NCBI GenBank assembly: GCA_947176915.1
Contig: CAMWSM010000016.1
Location: 1 to 44,238 of the forward strand
Length of the DNA stretch: 44,238 bases
Reading direction: 5' to 3'
Source: an uncultured Porphyromonadaceae bacterium
Lineage (GTDB): Bacteria; Bacteroidota; Bacteroidia; Bacteroidales; Muribaculaceae
Below the pieces are notes generated by a model. That model saw only the letters and a list, made by a program, of their open reading frames with translations. It ran no database searches and was not told the DNA's origin. The position numbers and the translations under genes were made by a program. Shown here one piece after another: positions 26,201 through 34,879 of this stretch (the first letter of the stretch is position 1; each line of letters begins with the position of its first letter).

Positions 26201-26779
26201 GCTGAGTCCTGTGCCTGCCGCAGGAGAATATGGCTGAATGGTGTATCCCTTGTACAGATAGCCTTTGTCATAAAGCTGACGGAGAAGCCACCATACACTT
26301 TCAATATACTTATTATCGTAGGTGATATAAGGATGTTCAAGATCAACCCAATATCCCATCTTGTGAGTCAAATCAGTCCATTCCTTGGTGTATTTCATCA
26401 CCTCTCTACGACAGGCTGCATTATAGTCATCCACAGAGATCTTGGTGCCGATATCTTCTTTTGTAATCCCAAGGCTTTTCTCTACACCAAGCTCAACAGG
26501 CAGCCCATGAGTGTCCCAGCCTGCCTTACGTTTTACGTGGAAACCTTTCATTGTTTTATATCGGCAGAATATATCTTTAATGGTTCTTGCCATTACGTGG
26601 TGAATGCCGGGCATACCATTAGCAGAAGGAGGGCCCTCAAAAAAGACAAAAGTAGGAGAACCCTCCCTTTCCTTCATTGAGGTCTCAAAAAGAGATTTTT
26701 CGTCCCATATCTCAAGCATCTCCTTATTGATTTCGGAAAGACTGAGCTGACTGGTATATTCTTTAAATTTTTTGCTCAT
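23210..26779 (-). CDS. ileS: Isoleucyl-tRNA synthetase (type 2-like)
   Basis: An 1189-residue class I synthetase that charges tRNA-Ile. The N-terminal signature reads PSANGMPGIHHVMAR, so the HxGH motif is present as GIHH (residues 58-61). The KMSKS-type loop is NKMSKRLGN. The editing domain is present (AWTTTPWTLPSNTA, then TDDGTGIVHIAPTFGADD). The C-terminal region is long, as in type 2 enzymes. The GxHH variant has been linked in the literature to very high mupirocin resistance in type 2 IleRS. It is the second gene of the ddl operon, 23 bases after ddl. Confidence 0.97.
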   Translation of the reverse strand: MSKKFKEYTSQLSLSEINKEMLEIWDEKSLFETSMKEREGSPTFVFFEGPPSANGMPGIHHVMARTIKDIFCRYKTMKGFHVKRKAGWDTHGLPVELGVEKSLGITKEDIGTKISVDDYNAACRREVMKYTKEWTDLTHKMGYWVDLEHPYITYDNKYIESVWWLLRQLYDKGYLYKGYTIQPYSPAAGTGLSTHELNQPGCYRDVKDTTATALFAAKDTKPEMEGWGRPYFMAWTTTPWTLPSNTALCVGPSFDYVAVRTYNPYTAEKITVILAEVLVASYFKKEGAEAPLEEYKAGDKVIPYRIVGRWKGSELVGMHYSQLMPWVKPVEKVSDNSAEFIKKYADGHPEKIFTYGNDKFVEIGDEAFRVIPGDYVTTDDGTGIVHIAPTFGADDAKVAKAAGVPALFMINLKGETRPMVDFTGKYYPLDELAPVFIEKCVNVEEYSRHAGDYVKNAYDPKFTPDGKYDEKAANQAEDLNIVLCMEMKRSGEAFRIEKHVHNYPHCWRTDKPVLYYPLDSWFIRSTAVRERLMELNENIKWKPSSTGSGRFGKWLENLQDWNLSRSRYWGTPLPVWRSEDGKETVCIGSYKELYDGIEKSVAAGFMKSNPLKDKGFIAGDFSQENYDKIDLHRPYVDDIILVSESGKPMKRELDLIDVWFDSGSMPYAQIHYPFENKELLDNREVYPADFIAEGVDQTRGWFFTLHAIAGMVFDTVAYKAVISNGLVLDKNGNKMSKRLGNAIDPFNNIEKFGSDPVRWYMISNSAPWDNLKYDEAGVAEVSRKLFSTLYNTYKFFALYANVDGFTGAEPPVAADKRPEIDRWVLSLLNTLVKDVTEALDDYEPTKAARAIDEFVNDNLSNWYVRLNRRRFWAGEMDDDKLSAYQTLYASLKTVALLLAPFAPFYSDRLYSDLIGPSLEGDGYASVHTADFPEVDYDLIDVNLEERMRLAQAITSNVLALRRKVNLKVRQPLQTLLVPVADERQRHAVEALENLIKAEVNVKDLKIVDNEESGLVKRVKADFKKLGPKFGKIMKQLGKAITEMDQKQIALLEKEGSFKFENLPGEPVITLQDVEIIPEDVPGWLVANDGNITVALDVTVTPELKNEGMARELINRIQNIRKGNDFEITDKVRVVLSDIPEIRDAVEAFGDYVSSQVLADSIILQEEIDGDDAVELDIDGLKAKALVQKN

Positions 26780-26802
26780 ATTGCAATAAAAGATTTCCTA
26801 AT

Positions 26803-28002
26803 TTATTTTTTTGATGATAACTTCCCTTTAACTCCTCCTTTAACACCGCCTCCCATGGCAAATATGTTTGCATCGTATGTAAAGGTTTTACGGTCTGTCT
26901 CCCTCTTTCTTCTGAGCGCAAGTTCAACCAGCTTATCCATAAGTTGTGTGAAACTTATGCCACTCTCCTCCCAAAGATAAAAGGAAAGAGACCCCGGAAT
27001 GGTGTTAATTTCATTGACATAAATTTTATCGTTCTTTCGATCAACCATAACGTCAATACGGCTGACACCATGGCAAGAAAGAACTCTGAAAGTTTCTCCT
27101 GCAAGTTTTCTGATTGCCTCACTCATCTCGACAGGAATGTCTGCGGGAATACGTTTTTCACTTGCCTGCATTCCGGCTTTTGCTCCCCCTCCATATTTCT
27201 CTTCATAGGAGAGGAAATCGCCTTTCGATATAGGCTCTTCACACACGCTACTTTGATGGTCATCGCAATCGCCAAGAACGGAGCAATTAATTTCCATCAT
27301 ATCCTCCACCATATCCTCGACAATCAGTCGTTGTGAGAATTTGGCTGCATTATCAATTTTATCAATGAGAGTTTCGCGATTGGAGGCTTTGCCAATGCCA
27401 ACGCTTGATCCAAGGTTAGCAGGCTTTACAATTACAGGATAGCCTAATTTATTTTCTATCTTCTCTATTATTTCTTCTTTTTTAGAAGTCCATTCCTTGT
27501 CTGTGAACCACACATAATCAACCACCGGAATATCTTCGGAATGAAGAATCATCTTCATTGTAATCTTGTCCATGCCATTCGCGCTTGAAAGAGTATCGCA
27601 TCCGGCAAAAGGAATACCGATGGTCTCAAGCAGACCTTCAAACATTCCGTCCTCGCCATGCGAACCGTGAAGAACCGGAATAGCTACGTGGATTTCTTCT
27701 AAAACAGGATTCTTTTTACCAAAGAACCCACCTCCGGGGTTTGCTCTGTATAAATTATAATCACCGTATTCCGGACGCATATAAACCTCTTCCGATTTCT
27801 CGATAAGGGCTTTCATATCCTTATAATTGCTTATATCCAGAACTTCGGGGCCGGTATACCACCGTCCTTGTTTGGAGATATATACCGGAACAATATTATA
27901 TTTTTCCTTGTCAAATGCATTTATAGCCTGAAGGGCTGAAATGACTGAGATTTCATGTTCTACTGACCTACCGCCAAAGAACACTGCTACGTTAGTCTTC
28001 AT
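26803..28002 (-). CDS. ddl: D-alanine--D-alanine ligase
   Basis: A 399-residue ATP-grasp ligase that makes D-Ala-D-Ala for peptidoglycan. Visible motifs are FFGGRSVEHEISVISALQ at the N-terminus, LHGSHGEDGMFEGLLE, KPANLGSSVGIGKAS and YVNEINTIPGSLSFYLWEES. It is slightly longer than average, with a Gly/Lys-rich tail (GGGVKGGVKGKLSSKK). The ATG at 28002 fits the family start. It is the first gene of the minus-strand block, with its own consensus promoter at 28065-28096. Confidence 0.96.
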   Translation of the reverse strand: MKTNVAVFFGGRSVEHEISVISALQAINAFDKEKYNIVPVYISKQGRWYTGPEVLDISNYKDMKALIEKSEEVYMRPEYGDYNLYRANPGGGFFGKKNPVLEEIHVAIPVLHGSHGEDGMFEGLLETIGIPFAGCDTLSSANGMDKITMKMILHSEDIPVVDYVWFTDKEWTSKKEEIIEKIENKLGYPVIVKPANLGSSVGIGKASNRETLIDKIDNAAKFSQRLIVEDMVEDMMEINCSVLGDCDDHQSSVCEEPISKGDFLSYEEKYGGGAKAGMQASEKRIPADIPVEMSEAIRKLAGETFRVLSCHGVSRIDVMVDRKNDKIYVNEINTIPGSLSFYLWEESGISFTQLMDKLVELALRRKRETDRKTFTYDANIFAMGGGVKGGVKGKLSSKK

Positions 28003-28064
28003 ATCTATTGGAAAACTATTTATATTTTGTGGTTAATCCTTGTAACCCTTTGTTTTTTGAATTG

Positions 28065-28096
28065 CAAAATTAACGATTGTGGAAGAAAAAAACAAA
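28065..28096 (-). promoter_or_regulatory. Bacteroidota-type promoter of the ddl-ileS-lspA operon
   Basis: On the minus strand, TTTG (28096-28093), a 20-base spacer and TAATTTTG (28072-28065). Transcription should start near 28058, giving a leader of about 56 bases. Confidence 0.78.
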
Positions 28097-28141
28097 TTTT
28101 GTTCTTTATTCTTTCCTGCGAATCCTCCATTAGCCTTATCT

Positions 28142-29533
28142 TCATTTAGGCCATGGGAAACCAGCGGGATTCAATATGAGATGAACCTCTTTTTCTTTCA
28201 GACGCACCTTTAGATAATTGGTCATTTTCTCTCTTTCAGCTTTATCCATCCCTGATGGAACGTTGACAAAGACCATATTTACTGTGTCGATAGTGCCATT
28301 ACCGGTAGAAGTAGCCACCATTCTGGACATTGCGAAATCTTTTACAGTGGGAAACAAGGTTTTAACCTCAGGAGTAAGTTCCATCCCCTCCCGATTGAAA
28401 GATTGATGAATGCGCAGTTCATCGCGCAAAGAATCAATCATGAGCTGCCTGCTCGCTATCTCTTGCTGCATAATGGCAAAGAATTGATCAGAACTACGCC
28501 CCTCATCCTCTTTTGGACGGTCAAGTGAGAATCCTTGCTTGATTGTAAGAATCGTTCCCCCAAGTCCGACACTGTCAAGTTTATTCATCATTGCCAGCTG
28601 AAGGGAATCCTTAGGAAGCGACTGTCCTATGAGTGTAACCTCAATATGCCCCTTCCCCTTGAGAAGATATTCTTTATGATTAAGCACCTGAGTATTGGGG
28701 AAAATCATTTCAGTATCCACAAATCTGCTTGCCTCTGCCATGAATATGCTTTTGCGAATCATTTGATAGGTTAGGAAACAACTGACAGCTATTGTCAATC
28801 CAACAACCGAATATACTATTATCTGTATCTTACGGCTGCGCTTTGTAGATTGATATACAATCTTTTTGTATCTCATCAACTTTACTCCTATCAAAGTGGC
28901 AAAGAGGATGAAGATCATATTTGTAAAGAAAAGATATAACGCGCCGAAAAAGAAGTGTCCCTGCCATGTTGCAAGACCATATCCGGCGGTACACAATGGA
29001 GGCATAAGGGATGTGGCAATTGCCACACCAGGCATCACCTGACCCTTATTGCGACAGGCAATGCTCAAAATTCCCGCTGCCCCTCCGAACAACGCTACAA
29101 AAACGTCATAAATTGAGGGTGAGGTGCGTGCCAGAAGTTGACTTGACCCTTCATATTGAGGAGAGATAAGGAAATAAATAGCCGAAGCTATCAGCGATCC
29201 CAAAATTGCCATAACTATATTTTTCAGGCCACGCCGAAGCAATTCATAGTCCTCTATGCCAATAGCAAGGCCCATACCTATGATAGGACCCATGAGAGGG
29301 GAAATAAGCATTGCACCTATGATTACAGGTATGCTATTCGTGTTCAAGCCTAATGAGGCAATAAAGATAGCAAAAATCAGCACCAGCAATTGACTCCCTT
29401 TAAAACTTACGCCCGCCCGGATAGACATTTCTGCATCATTTTGCGGTTCTAAATCATCAGAAACGTTGAAATATGATATTAAGTCTTTCCAAAATCGTTT
29501 CAATTCGGTTTTAAATATTCCTTTCTCAATCAT
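28142..29533 (-). CDS. DUF389 family membrane protein
   Basis: A 463-residue protein. The N-terminal half has about six membrane helices and the DUF389 pattern (IIGAMLISPLMGPIIGMGLA, then GIEDYELLRRGLKN and VGVAIATSLMPPLCTAGYGL-like). The C-terminal half, after a last helix near residues 232-252, is soluble and probably extracytoplasmic, with a coiled segment around SRQLMIDSLRDELR. The family's function is not established; transport has been suggested only by topology. It is divergent from dapA over a 54-base spacer. Confidence 0.9.
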   Translation of the reverse strand: MIEKGIFKTELKRFWKDLISYFNVSDDLEPQNDAEMSIRAGVSFKGSQLLVLIFAIFIASLGLNTNSIPVIIGAMLISPLMGPIIGMGLAIGIEDYELLRRGLKNIVMAILGSLIASAIYFLISPQYEGSSQLLARTSPSIYDVFVALFGGAAGILSIACRNKGQVMPGVAIATSLMPPLCTAGYGLATWQGHFFFGALYLFFTNMIFILFATLIGVKLMRYKKIVYQSTKRSRKIQIIVYSVVGLTIAVSCFLTYQMIRKSIFMAEASRFVDTEMIFPNTQVLNHKEYLLKGKGHIEVTLIGQSLPKDSLQLAMMNKLDSVGLGGTILTIKQGFSLDRPKEDEGRSSDQFFAIMQQEIASRQLMIDSLRDELRIHQSFNREGMELTPEVKTLFPTVKDFAMSRMVATSTGNGTIDTVNMVFVNVPSGMDKAEREKMTNYLKVRLKEKEVHLILNPAGFPWPK

Positions 29534-29545
29534 TATTACTATTTT

Positions 29546-29578
29546 TTCGGCAAATATAATATTTTTTCATTAACTTTG
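29546..29578 (+). promoter_or_regulatory. Putative dapA promoter
   Basis: TAACTTTG at 29571-29578 fits the -7 element. TTCG at 29546-29549, 21 bases upstream, is a one-base variant of the -33 element. Transcription would start near 29585, just before the coding region. Confidence 0.55.
29551..29558 (-). promoter_or_regulatory. Putative -7 element of the DUF389 gene
   Basis: TATATTTG on the minus strand fits TAnnTTTG, about 18 bases before the ATG. No good -33 TTTG at the right distance was seen. It lies inside the spacer of the divergent dapA promoter. Confidence 0.45.
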
Positions 29579-29599
29579 CATTAACAAATGAACCAACTT

Positions 29600-30535
29600 A
29601 TGGCTGATTTACAATTAAAAGGTCTCGGAGTGGCTCTTGTCACTCCTTTCAAGAGTGATAAAACAGTAGATTTCGAGGGTCTGCGGTCAATGGTGGAGTA
29701 CGTCATCACAGGAGGAGCGGACTATATCGTTGTGCTTGGCACGACCGGAGAGACACCCACCCTTTTCCCGGAAGAGAAAAAAGAGATAAAACAGGAAATC
29801 ATTAAGGTTAACTCAAAAAGAGTTCCGCTCGTATTAGGCGTGGGGGGAAATAACACTCAGGCAGTTGTCAATGAACTTAAAACTTCTGACTTTACCGGGT
29901 TTGATGCGATACTGTCAGTAGTTCCTTATTACAATAAACCATCTCAGGAGGGCATCTACCATCATTATAAAGCCATATCGGAGGCATCTCCCCTTCCTGT
30001 GATTCTTTATAATGTGCCGGGACGCACGGGAGTCAATATGTCGGCTGCCACAACTCTTTCCCTTGCAAGAGATTGCCACAATATCATAGGCGTCAAGGAG
30101 GCTTCCGGAAATTTTGCACAGATTGAAGAAATAATTAAAAATAAGCCGGAGAATTTTGAAGTTATTTCGGGAGACGACAGCATTACATACCCCCTTATGA
30201 CTCTGGGAGCGGTAGGGGTTATTTCTGTTATCGGAAACGCTTTCCCCATGCAGTTTGGCAAAATGGTCAGATTATGCCTGGAGGGAAATTTTCAAGAGGC
30301 ACTTCCCATTCACTGGGAATTTAACGAATTATTTAATCTATTGTTCGTCGATGGAAATCCTGCGGGAGTAAAATGCACTCTTAATGCATTAGGGCTTATT
30401 GAAAATGAATTGAGACTTCCCCTTGTCCCCACCCGACTAAGCACGAATAAGAAGATTCACAATTTGCTGAAATCTCTTTATACCCCTTCAAACGACGAAC
30501 TTAAAAGCGGTCTTAAACGTATTTGGGAATATTGA
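29600..30535 (+). CDS. dapA: 4-hydroxy-tetrahydrodipicolinate synthase
   Basis: About 311 residues. It condenses pyruvate with aspartate semialdehyde in the lysine/diaminopimelate pathway. The start GVALVTPFKSD, the VVLGTTGETPTL loop, the YNVPGRTGVN motif (Tyr137) and the Schiff-base Lys166 in GVKEASGN are all present, as is the later ISGDDS loop. I chose the ATG at 29600 (MADLQLKGLGVAL) because it fits the family start; the ATG at 29588 adds four residues. dnaG follows on the same strand after 77 bases. Confidence 0.96.
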   Translation: MADLQLKGLGVALVTPFKSDKTVDFEGLRSMVEYVITGGADYIVVLGTTGETPTLFPEEKKEIKQEIIKVNSKRVPLVLGVGGNNTQAVVNELKTSDFTGFDAILSVVPYYNKPSQEGIYHHYKAISEASPLPVILYNVPGRTGVNMSAATTLSLARDCHNIIGVKEASGNFAQIEEIIKNKPENFEVISGDDSITYPLMTLGAVGVISVIGNAFPMQFGKMVRLCLEGNFQEALPIHWEFNELFNLLFVDGNPAGVKCTLNALGLIENELRLPLVPTRLSTNKKIHNLLKSLYTPSNDELKSGLKRIWEY

Positions 30536-30612
30536 ATAATCATCAGGGGAATGTCAACACAATTTTCTCTCTTAAACGACATATAAGGGAAGTTTTTCGA
30601 CATTGAGAAAAG

Positions 30613-32820
30613 ATGATAGATAAGGCGACAGCTCAAAGAATAAAGGATACGGCAAATATTGTCGAAGTTGTCAGCGATTATGTACAACTAAAGCGCTCAG
30701 GGTCTAATTTCGTTGGATTGTGTCCTTTCCATAATGAAAGGACACCCTCTTTTCATGTAAATAAGGCACGTAACTTTTGCTATTGTTTCTCCTGCCATAA
30801 AGGAGGCTCCCCCGTAAATTTTATAATGGAAAAGGAGGGAATCTCTTATCCTGAAGCATTACGACAGTTGGCAGCTAAATATGGAATAAAGATTGAGGAA
30901 AAAGAACTTTCTAACGAAGAAAAGGAACAACAGAGTGAAAGAGAGGCAATGATGGCCGCCAATCTCTGGGCGATGGAGTATTTTGAAAACACACTCCACA
31001 ATACGGAAGAGGGGGTGGCTGTCGGTCTCTCATATCTCTATGAAAAAAGGGTAATCACTTTTGAGGCTGTAAAGGCTTTTCATCTTGGATATTGTCCTGA
31101 TTCGGGCTATGCTTTTGTAAAAGCTGCCAAAGAGAAAGGGCTTAGAATGGAATTGCTTGAGACTTTGGGATTAATCGGGGTTTCTAAAAAAGGAAACCTT
31201 TATGGGAAATATTCCGGAAGAGTCATTTTCCCTATTCAAAATTCCTCGGGAAAAGTTGTTGGTTTTGGTGGCAGAGACCTTAACGGTCAGAATGCTAAGT
31301 ATATTAATTCCCCTGAATCTGACATCTATAAGAAAAGTTTTCAGCTTTACGGTCTCTTTCAGGCAAAAAATACTATTGGCAAGGAAAATGAATGTTTTCT
31401 TGTAGAGGGATACTTTGATGTTATAGGAATGTGGCAGGCAGGAATAAAGAATGTTGTTGCTTCGTCCGGCACATCCCTTACGGATGGGCATATCAACCTT
31501 ATTAAAAGATTCACACATAACGTAACCCTGATTTACGACGGAGATGCTCCGGGAATAAAAGCCTCTTTAAAAGGAATTGATAAACTCCTGCGAAATGAAA
31601 TGAATGTGAACGTGCTTCTGCTTCCTGATGGTGATGATCCGGATTCCTTTGCACGCAAACACAATGCGGAGGACCTGAAGGAATACTTACGTTCTAACAA
31701 AACCGATTTCATCCGCTTCAAAATTGATGTTTTACTGAAAGATGCCAGTAATTCTCCCCAAAAAAGATTTGAGGTCATTAACAGTATAATTGACACCATC
31801 TCCGTTATCCCTGACAGGATGAAACGTTTTGTGTATGCCCAAGATAGCAGCCGGCTTCTTGGTGTGTCGGAAGAAGAGATGGTGAAAGAGATCGACCGCA
31901 GGAGATATGTCATGGCTTCCTCTTCTCAAAAAGAAATTTATCAGGAGGATATGGAAAGACCTGAAGTTCATAAGACAGAATCATCACCTGAGGCTTCATC
32001 TTCTGCAAAACCTATGGCAATTTCTGTCAATGAATTTCTTAAAAAGCAGACGGCGGTCTATCCTCTTTTACCTTTAGAATGGAAAGTTTTGCAATATTGC
32101 ATCAAATATGGTTTCTCTACATTCTGCTATGAAGACTATATGGAGGGTGAGGAACATGAGCAAAGGGCTATCAATGTTATGGAATATGTGGAGGAGGAAC
32201 TTAACTCGGATGGCACGAATTTCTCCGTTCCTGAATTTTCTTATATTTTCAGCCTCATCAAAAAATTATATCCGGATTTTAAGTCTAATTTTGATACCTA
32301 TATTCAATTGCTCACGGAAACCAAGAAAGAAAAACTGGATAAAGGATATGCAGATATTGCGGATAATTATTCCTCAATGAGGGAAATTGAAAGAGCGGAA
32401 AAGAGTCTTGAAGATGAACTTGACCAATGGGAGACAGAACAGCTTGATAATTTTGCTAAAACATACGTTGCAAATGAGCTCTCTAATCATGAAGAGGAAA
32501 TTGTAAGACATTTCACAAACGAAGCAATTTTTGAGCGTCATCAGTTAAGTCATATTTATTCCAAGGATCGCCCTGCGGAGAGAGAAGAAGACCGTCTTTT
32601 CTCTCTTTTGCCCAACTCACTCTCAGTCTGGAAAAACGGGTTGCTTGATTTGCGAATCAAACAGCTATTTAACAGATTCAGGGAAATAGGAGGCAAGGGA
32701 AATATTGAAGAGGAACAGTCAATTCAATTGGAACTGAACTCATTGATGCAGACTCGGAGTGCTATAGCGAAAGATATTGGCGACAGGATTCTTCTACCCG
32801 GAAGAAGAGCCACAAGATAA
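30613..32820 (+). CDS. dnaG: DNA primase
   Basis: A 735-residue primase that makes RNA primers for replication. The N-terminal CHC2 zinc finger uses C37, H40, C58 and C61. The catalytic TOPRIM core shows FLVEGYFDVIGMWQAG, then ASSGTSLTDGHI and LIYDGDAPGIKA. The C-terminal ~280 residues form the helical helicase-binding part, which is divergent and charged, as is normal for the phylum. The ATG at 30613 fits the family start (MIDKATAQRIKDTANIVEVV). An ABC pair follows after 14 bases. Confidence 0.97.
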   Translation: MIDKATAQRIKDTANIVEVVSDYVQLKRSGSNFVGLCPFHNERTPSFHVNKARNFCYCFSCHKGGSPVNFIMEKEGISYPEALRQLAAKYGIKIEEKELSNEEKEQQSEREAMMAANLWAMEYFENTLHNTEEGVAVGLSYLYEKRVITFEAVKAFHLGYCPDSGYAFVKAAKEKGLRMELLETLGLIGVSKKGNLYGKYSGRVIFPIQNSSGKVVGFGGRDLNGQNAKYINSPESDIYKKSFQLYGLFQAKNTIGKENECFLVEGYFDVIGMWQAGIKNVVASSGTSLTDGHINLIKRFTHNVTLIYDGDAPGIKASLKGIDKLLRNEMNVNVLLLPDGDDPDSFARKHNAEDLKEYLRSNKTDFIRFKIDVLLKDASNSPQKRFEVINSIIDTISVIPDRMKRFVYAQDSSRLLGVSEEEMVKEIDRRRYVMASSSQKEIYQEDMERPEVHKTESSPEASSSAKPMAISVNEFLKKQTAVYPLLPLEWKVLQYCIKYGFSTFCYEDYMEGEEHEQRAINVMEYVEEELNSDGTNFSVPEFSYIFSLIKKLYPDFKSNFDTYIQLLTETKKEKLDKGYADIADNYSSMREIERAEKSLEDELDQWETEQLDNFAKTYVANELSNHEEEIVRHFTNEAIFERHQLSHIYSKDRPAEREEDRLFSLLPNSLSVWKNGLLDLRIKQLFNRFREIGGKGNIEEEQSIQLELNSLMQTRSAIAKDIGDRILLPGRRATR

Positions 32821-32834
32821 TAATTCTAAAAGTA

Positions 32835-33797
32835 ATGAATATATTGGAAATAGAGGGACTAACCAAACATTTTGCAAATTCCACGGCTCTTAATAATGTA
32901 AGTTTTAATATTAAAGAGGGTGAAATATGTGGTTTGCTTGGTCCGAATGGAGCAGGAAAAACAACCCTGTTGAGAATAATTAACGGCCTGCTTGTTTCAG
33001 ATGCCGGAAAAATCACGGTTAATGGAGCGCCTGTCTCTCTTGACACAGGCAAGCATATCGGATATATGCCTGAAGAGAGAGGTCTCTATGAGAAAATAAG
33101 CGTGGAAGATCAGATAATGTATTTTGGTCAATTAAAAGGGGGTGAAAAAAAACGATTGCGTGAAGTAATGACGGAATACATGGATATCTTTAATCTTTCT
33201 GGTCAAGGCAAAAGAAAGATCAAAGAGTTATCCAAAGGAAATCAACAGAAGGTTCAGATTATTTCCACCCTTGTCCATGAGCCTAAACTTGTGATTCTTG
33301 ACGAGCCATTTAGTGGTTTTGATCCCATCAATGGACTCCTTCTTCGCGACCTTATAGCACGTTTAAATGAAAAGGGAGCCACGATTATCCTATCCTCTCA
33401 CAATATGCCTGCTATTGAGGAGATGTGTTCCACAATAGCCTTGATCAATCATGGCAACCTTCTTGTTAAAGGGGAAATTGCTGAGATTAAGGAGCAACAC
33501 AAAACAACAGAACTTATTCTCACCACCAGAAATCCCATATCTTTACCCTTGTTGACGGACAGCGGACTAATCTCTGACATTAAGCCATGTCAAACTCTCA
33601 AATGGAGGAAAGGGAACGCATACGCCATAACGAAAAAGGATGGGATAAGGAACAATGACATTCTTGAGGCAGTTGCTCTTCAAGGAGAAGTAATTCATTT
33701 TGAGGAGAAAATTCCAACTTTAAATGAGATTTTTATTAACTATACTTCGGATGGTGGAGACAACAGGGAGTCTACAGAATCTGCTATAAATGAGTAA
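32835..33797 (+). CDS. ABC transporter ATP-binding protein (NatA-like)
   Basis: A 320-residue ABC ATPase with Walker A GPNGAGKTT (36-44), signature LSKGNQQKVQ, Walker B LVILDEPFSGFDP and switch LSSHN. The C-terminal ~100 residues are the extension typical of NatA/DUF4162-type ATPases. It partners the permease that starts 12 bases downstream, forming an ABC-2 exporter. The substrate (sodium ions, drugs or other) is not predictable. It lies 14 bases after dnaG and may be co-transcribed with it. Confidence 0.93.
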   Translation: MNILEIEGLTKHFANSTALNNVSFNIKEGEICGLLGPNGAGKTTLLRIINGLLVSDAGKITVNGAPVSLDTGKHIGYMPEERGLYEKISVEDQIMYFGQLKGGEKKRLREVMTEYMDIFNLSGQGKRKIKELSKGNQQKVQIISTLVHEPKLVILDEPFSGFDPINGLLLRDLIARLNEKGATIILSSHNMPAIEEMCSTIALINHGNLLVKGEIAEIKEQHKTTELILTTRNPISLPLLTDSGLISDIKPCQTLKWRKGNAYAITKKDGIRNNDILEAVALQGEVIHFEEKIPTLNEIFINYTSDGGDNRESTESAINE

Positions 33798-33809
33798 ATA
33801 CTAAATAAT

Positions 33810-34712
33810 ATGTCAAAGTTATCACTCATTGTCAAACACGAGTTTCTTACAGACGTAAAGTCAAAAGGGTTTTGGATAGGTACTCTTATCGTACCTATTG
33901 TAGTCATAGGTTTCGGTGTCGTCTTCGGTTTATTGATGTCAGAGGCGGACACATTCAATAAGACCATGCAAGACTTATCAACGAGTCCGGATCCTGAAGA
34001 GATGACGGCAGCCAAGGCAGTAGGAATGATGATGGGAGCGTTCCTTACTTTCTTCCTTATGATATATGGCAGCATGATTTTCAATAAGGTAAAAACAGAG
34101 AAAACTAACAGGATTATGGAGATTCTATTAACCAGTGTTGACGGAAAAATACTCATGCTGGCAAAAATAATTGCAGTTGGACTGACAGGTCTTTTACAAC
34201 TGTTGGTATGGAGCTCCTTGATTATAGTTGGAATAGGAATCTTCTTCATGGTGTTTCAGTCAGCCATTCCCTGGGACATACTGGCAAACCCGAAAGTCTA
34301 TCTCTATATTTTATGGATGCTTTTATATTTCATTGGAGGTTATGTCTTGTATGGGTCTTTATATGCCGCTTGCGGAGCCATAGTTGATAAGGATGGGGAA
34401 AATCAGACTTATATGACTGTCATAACGTTCATATTGTTGGGTGCATTCTATCTGGGTCAGTTTGCTGTTGACAACGGAACTTCAACGTTAGCTATCTTTT
34501 GTAATTACATTCCTTTTACATCTCCCACTGTTGGGACTATTAATGCAGTTTCAGGCGCTTCTCCTATATGGCAGACCCTTCTATCCCTGATAGTGCTTTA
34601 TATCACCGCCGGATTATGTGTTGTTTTCGCAGGGAAGTTATATAGGTCTTCTCTTCTGTTCAAAGGTAAGAAATTAACCCCAAAAGATATTATCACCTTT
34701 ATTAAGTCCTAA
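33810..34712 (+). CDS. ABC-2 type permease (NatB-like)
   Basis: A 300-residue membrane protein beginning LIVKHEFLTDVKSKGFWIGT, the usual cytoplasmic start of NatB-type permeases. It has six hydrophobic segments (including FWIGTLIVPIVVIGFGVVFG and ILLGAFYLGQFAVDNG). EKTNRIMEILLTSV is the conserved coupling segment of ABC-2 permeases. Compared with typical NatB (about 400 residues or more), the large periplasmic domain after the first helix is reduced to about 35 residues. It closes the dnaG-led block, before a bidirectional terminator. Confidence 0.9.
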   Translation: MSKLSLIVKHEFLTDVKSKGFWIGTLIVPIVVIGFGVVFGLLMSEADTFNKTMQDLSTSPDPEEMTAAKAVGMMMGAFLTFFLMIYGSMIFNKVKTEKTNRIMEILLTSVDGKILMLAKIIAVGLTGLLQLLVWSSLIIVGIGIFFMVFQSAIPWDILANPKVYLYILWMLLYFIGGYVLYGSLYAACGAIVDKDGENQTYMTVITFILLGAFYLGQFAVDNGTSTLAIFCNYIPFTSPTVGTINAVSGASPIWQTLLSLIVLYITAGLCVVFAGKLYRSSLLFKGKKLTPKDIITFIKS

Positions 34713-34761
34713 TGGCGGCGCTTTTATAGTAAAGCACCTTCATTAAAAAATAACACGAATT

Positions 34762-34813
34762 AATACAGATAAAAACTTTCCTGCAAATACAGGAAAGTTT
34801 TTTTATCTGTATT
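34762..34813. terminator. Bidirectional terminator between the ABC permease and miaA
   Basis: A long hairpin: left arm 34762-34783, right arm 34790-34813, 22 paired positions with a two-base T bulge. A/T tracts inside both arms suit termination in both directions between convergent genes. Confidence 0.85.
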
Positions 34814-34879
34814 TTCATACCGCAAGCAGTCTCTGGATACATTACAATTCAAGCCCCCATAACTCACCATATCATTCCT

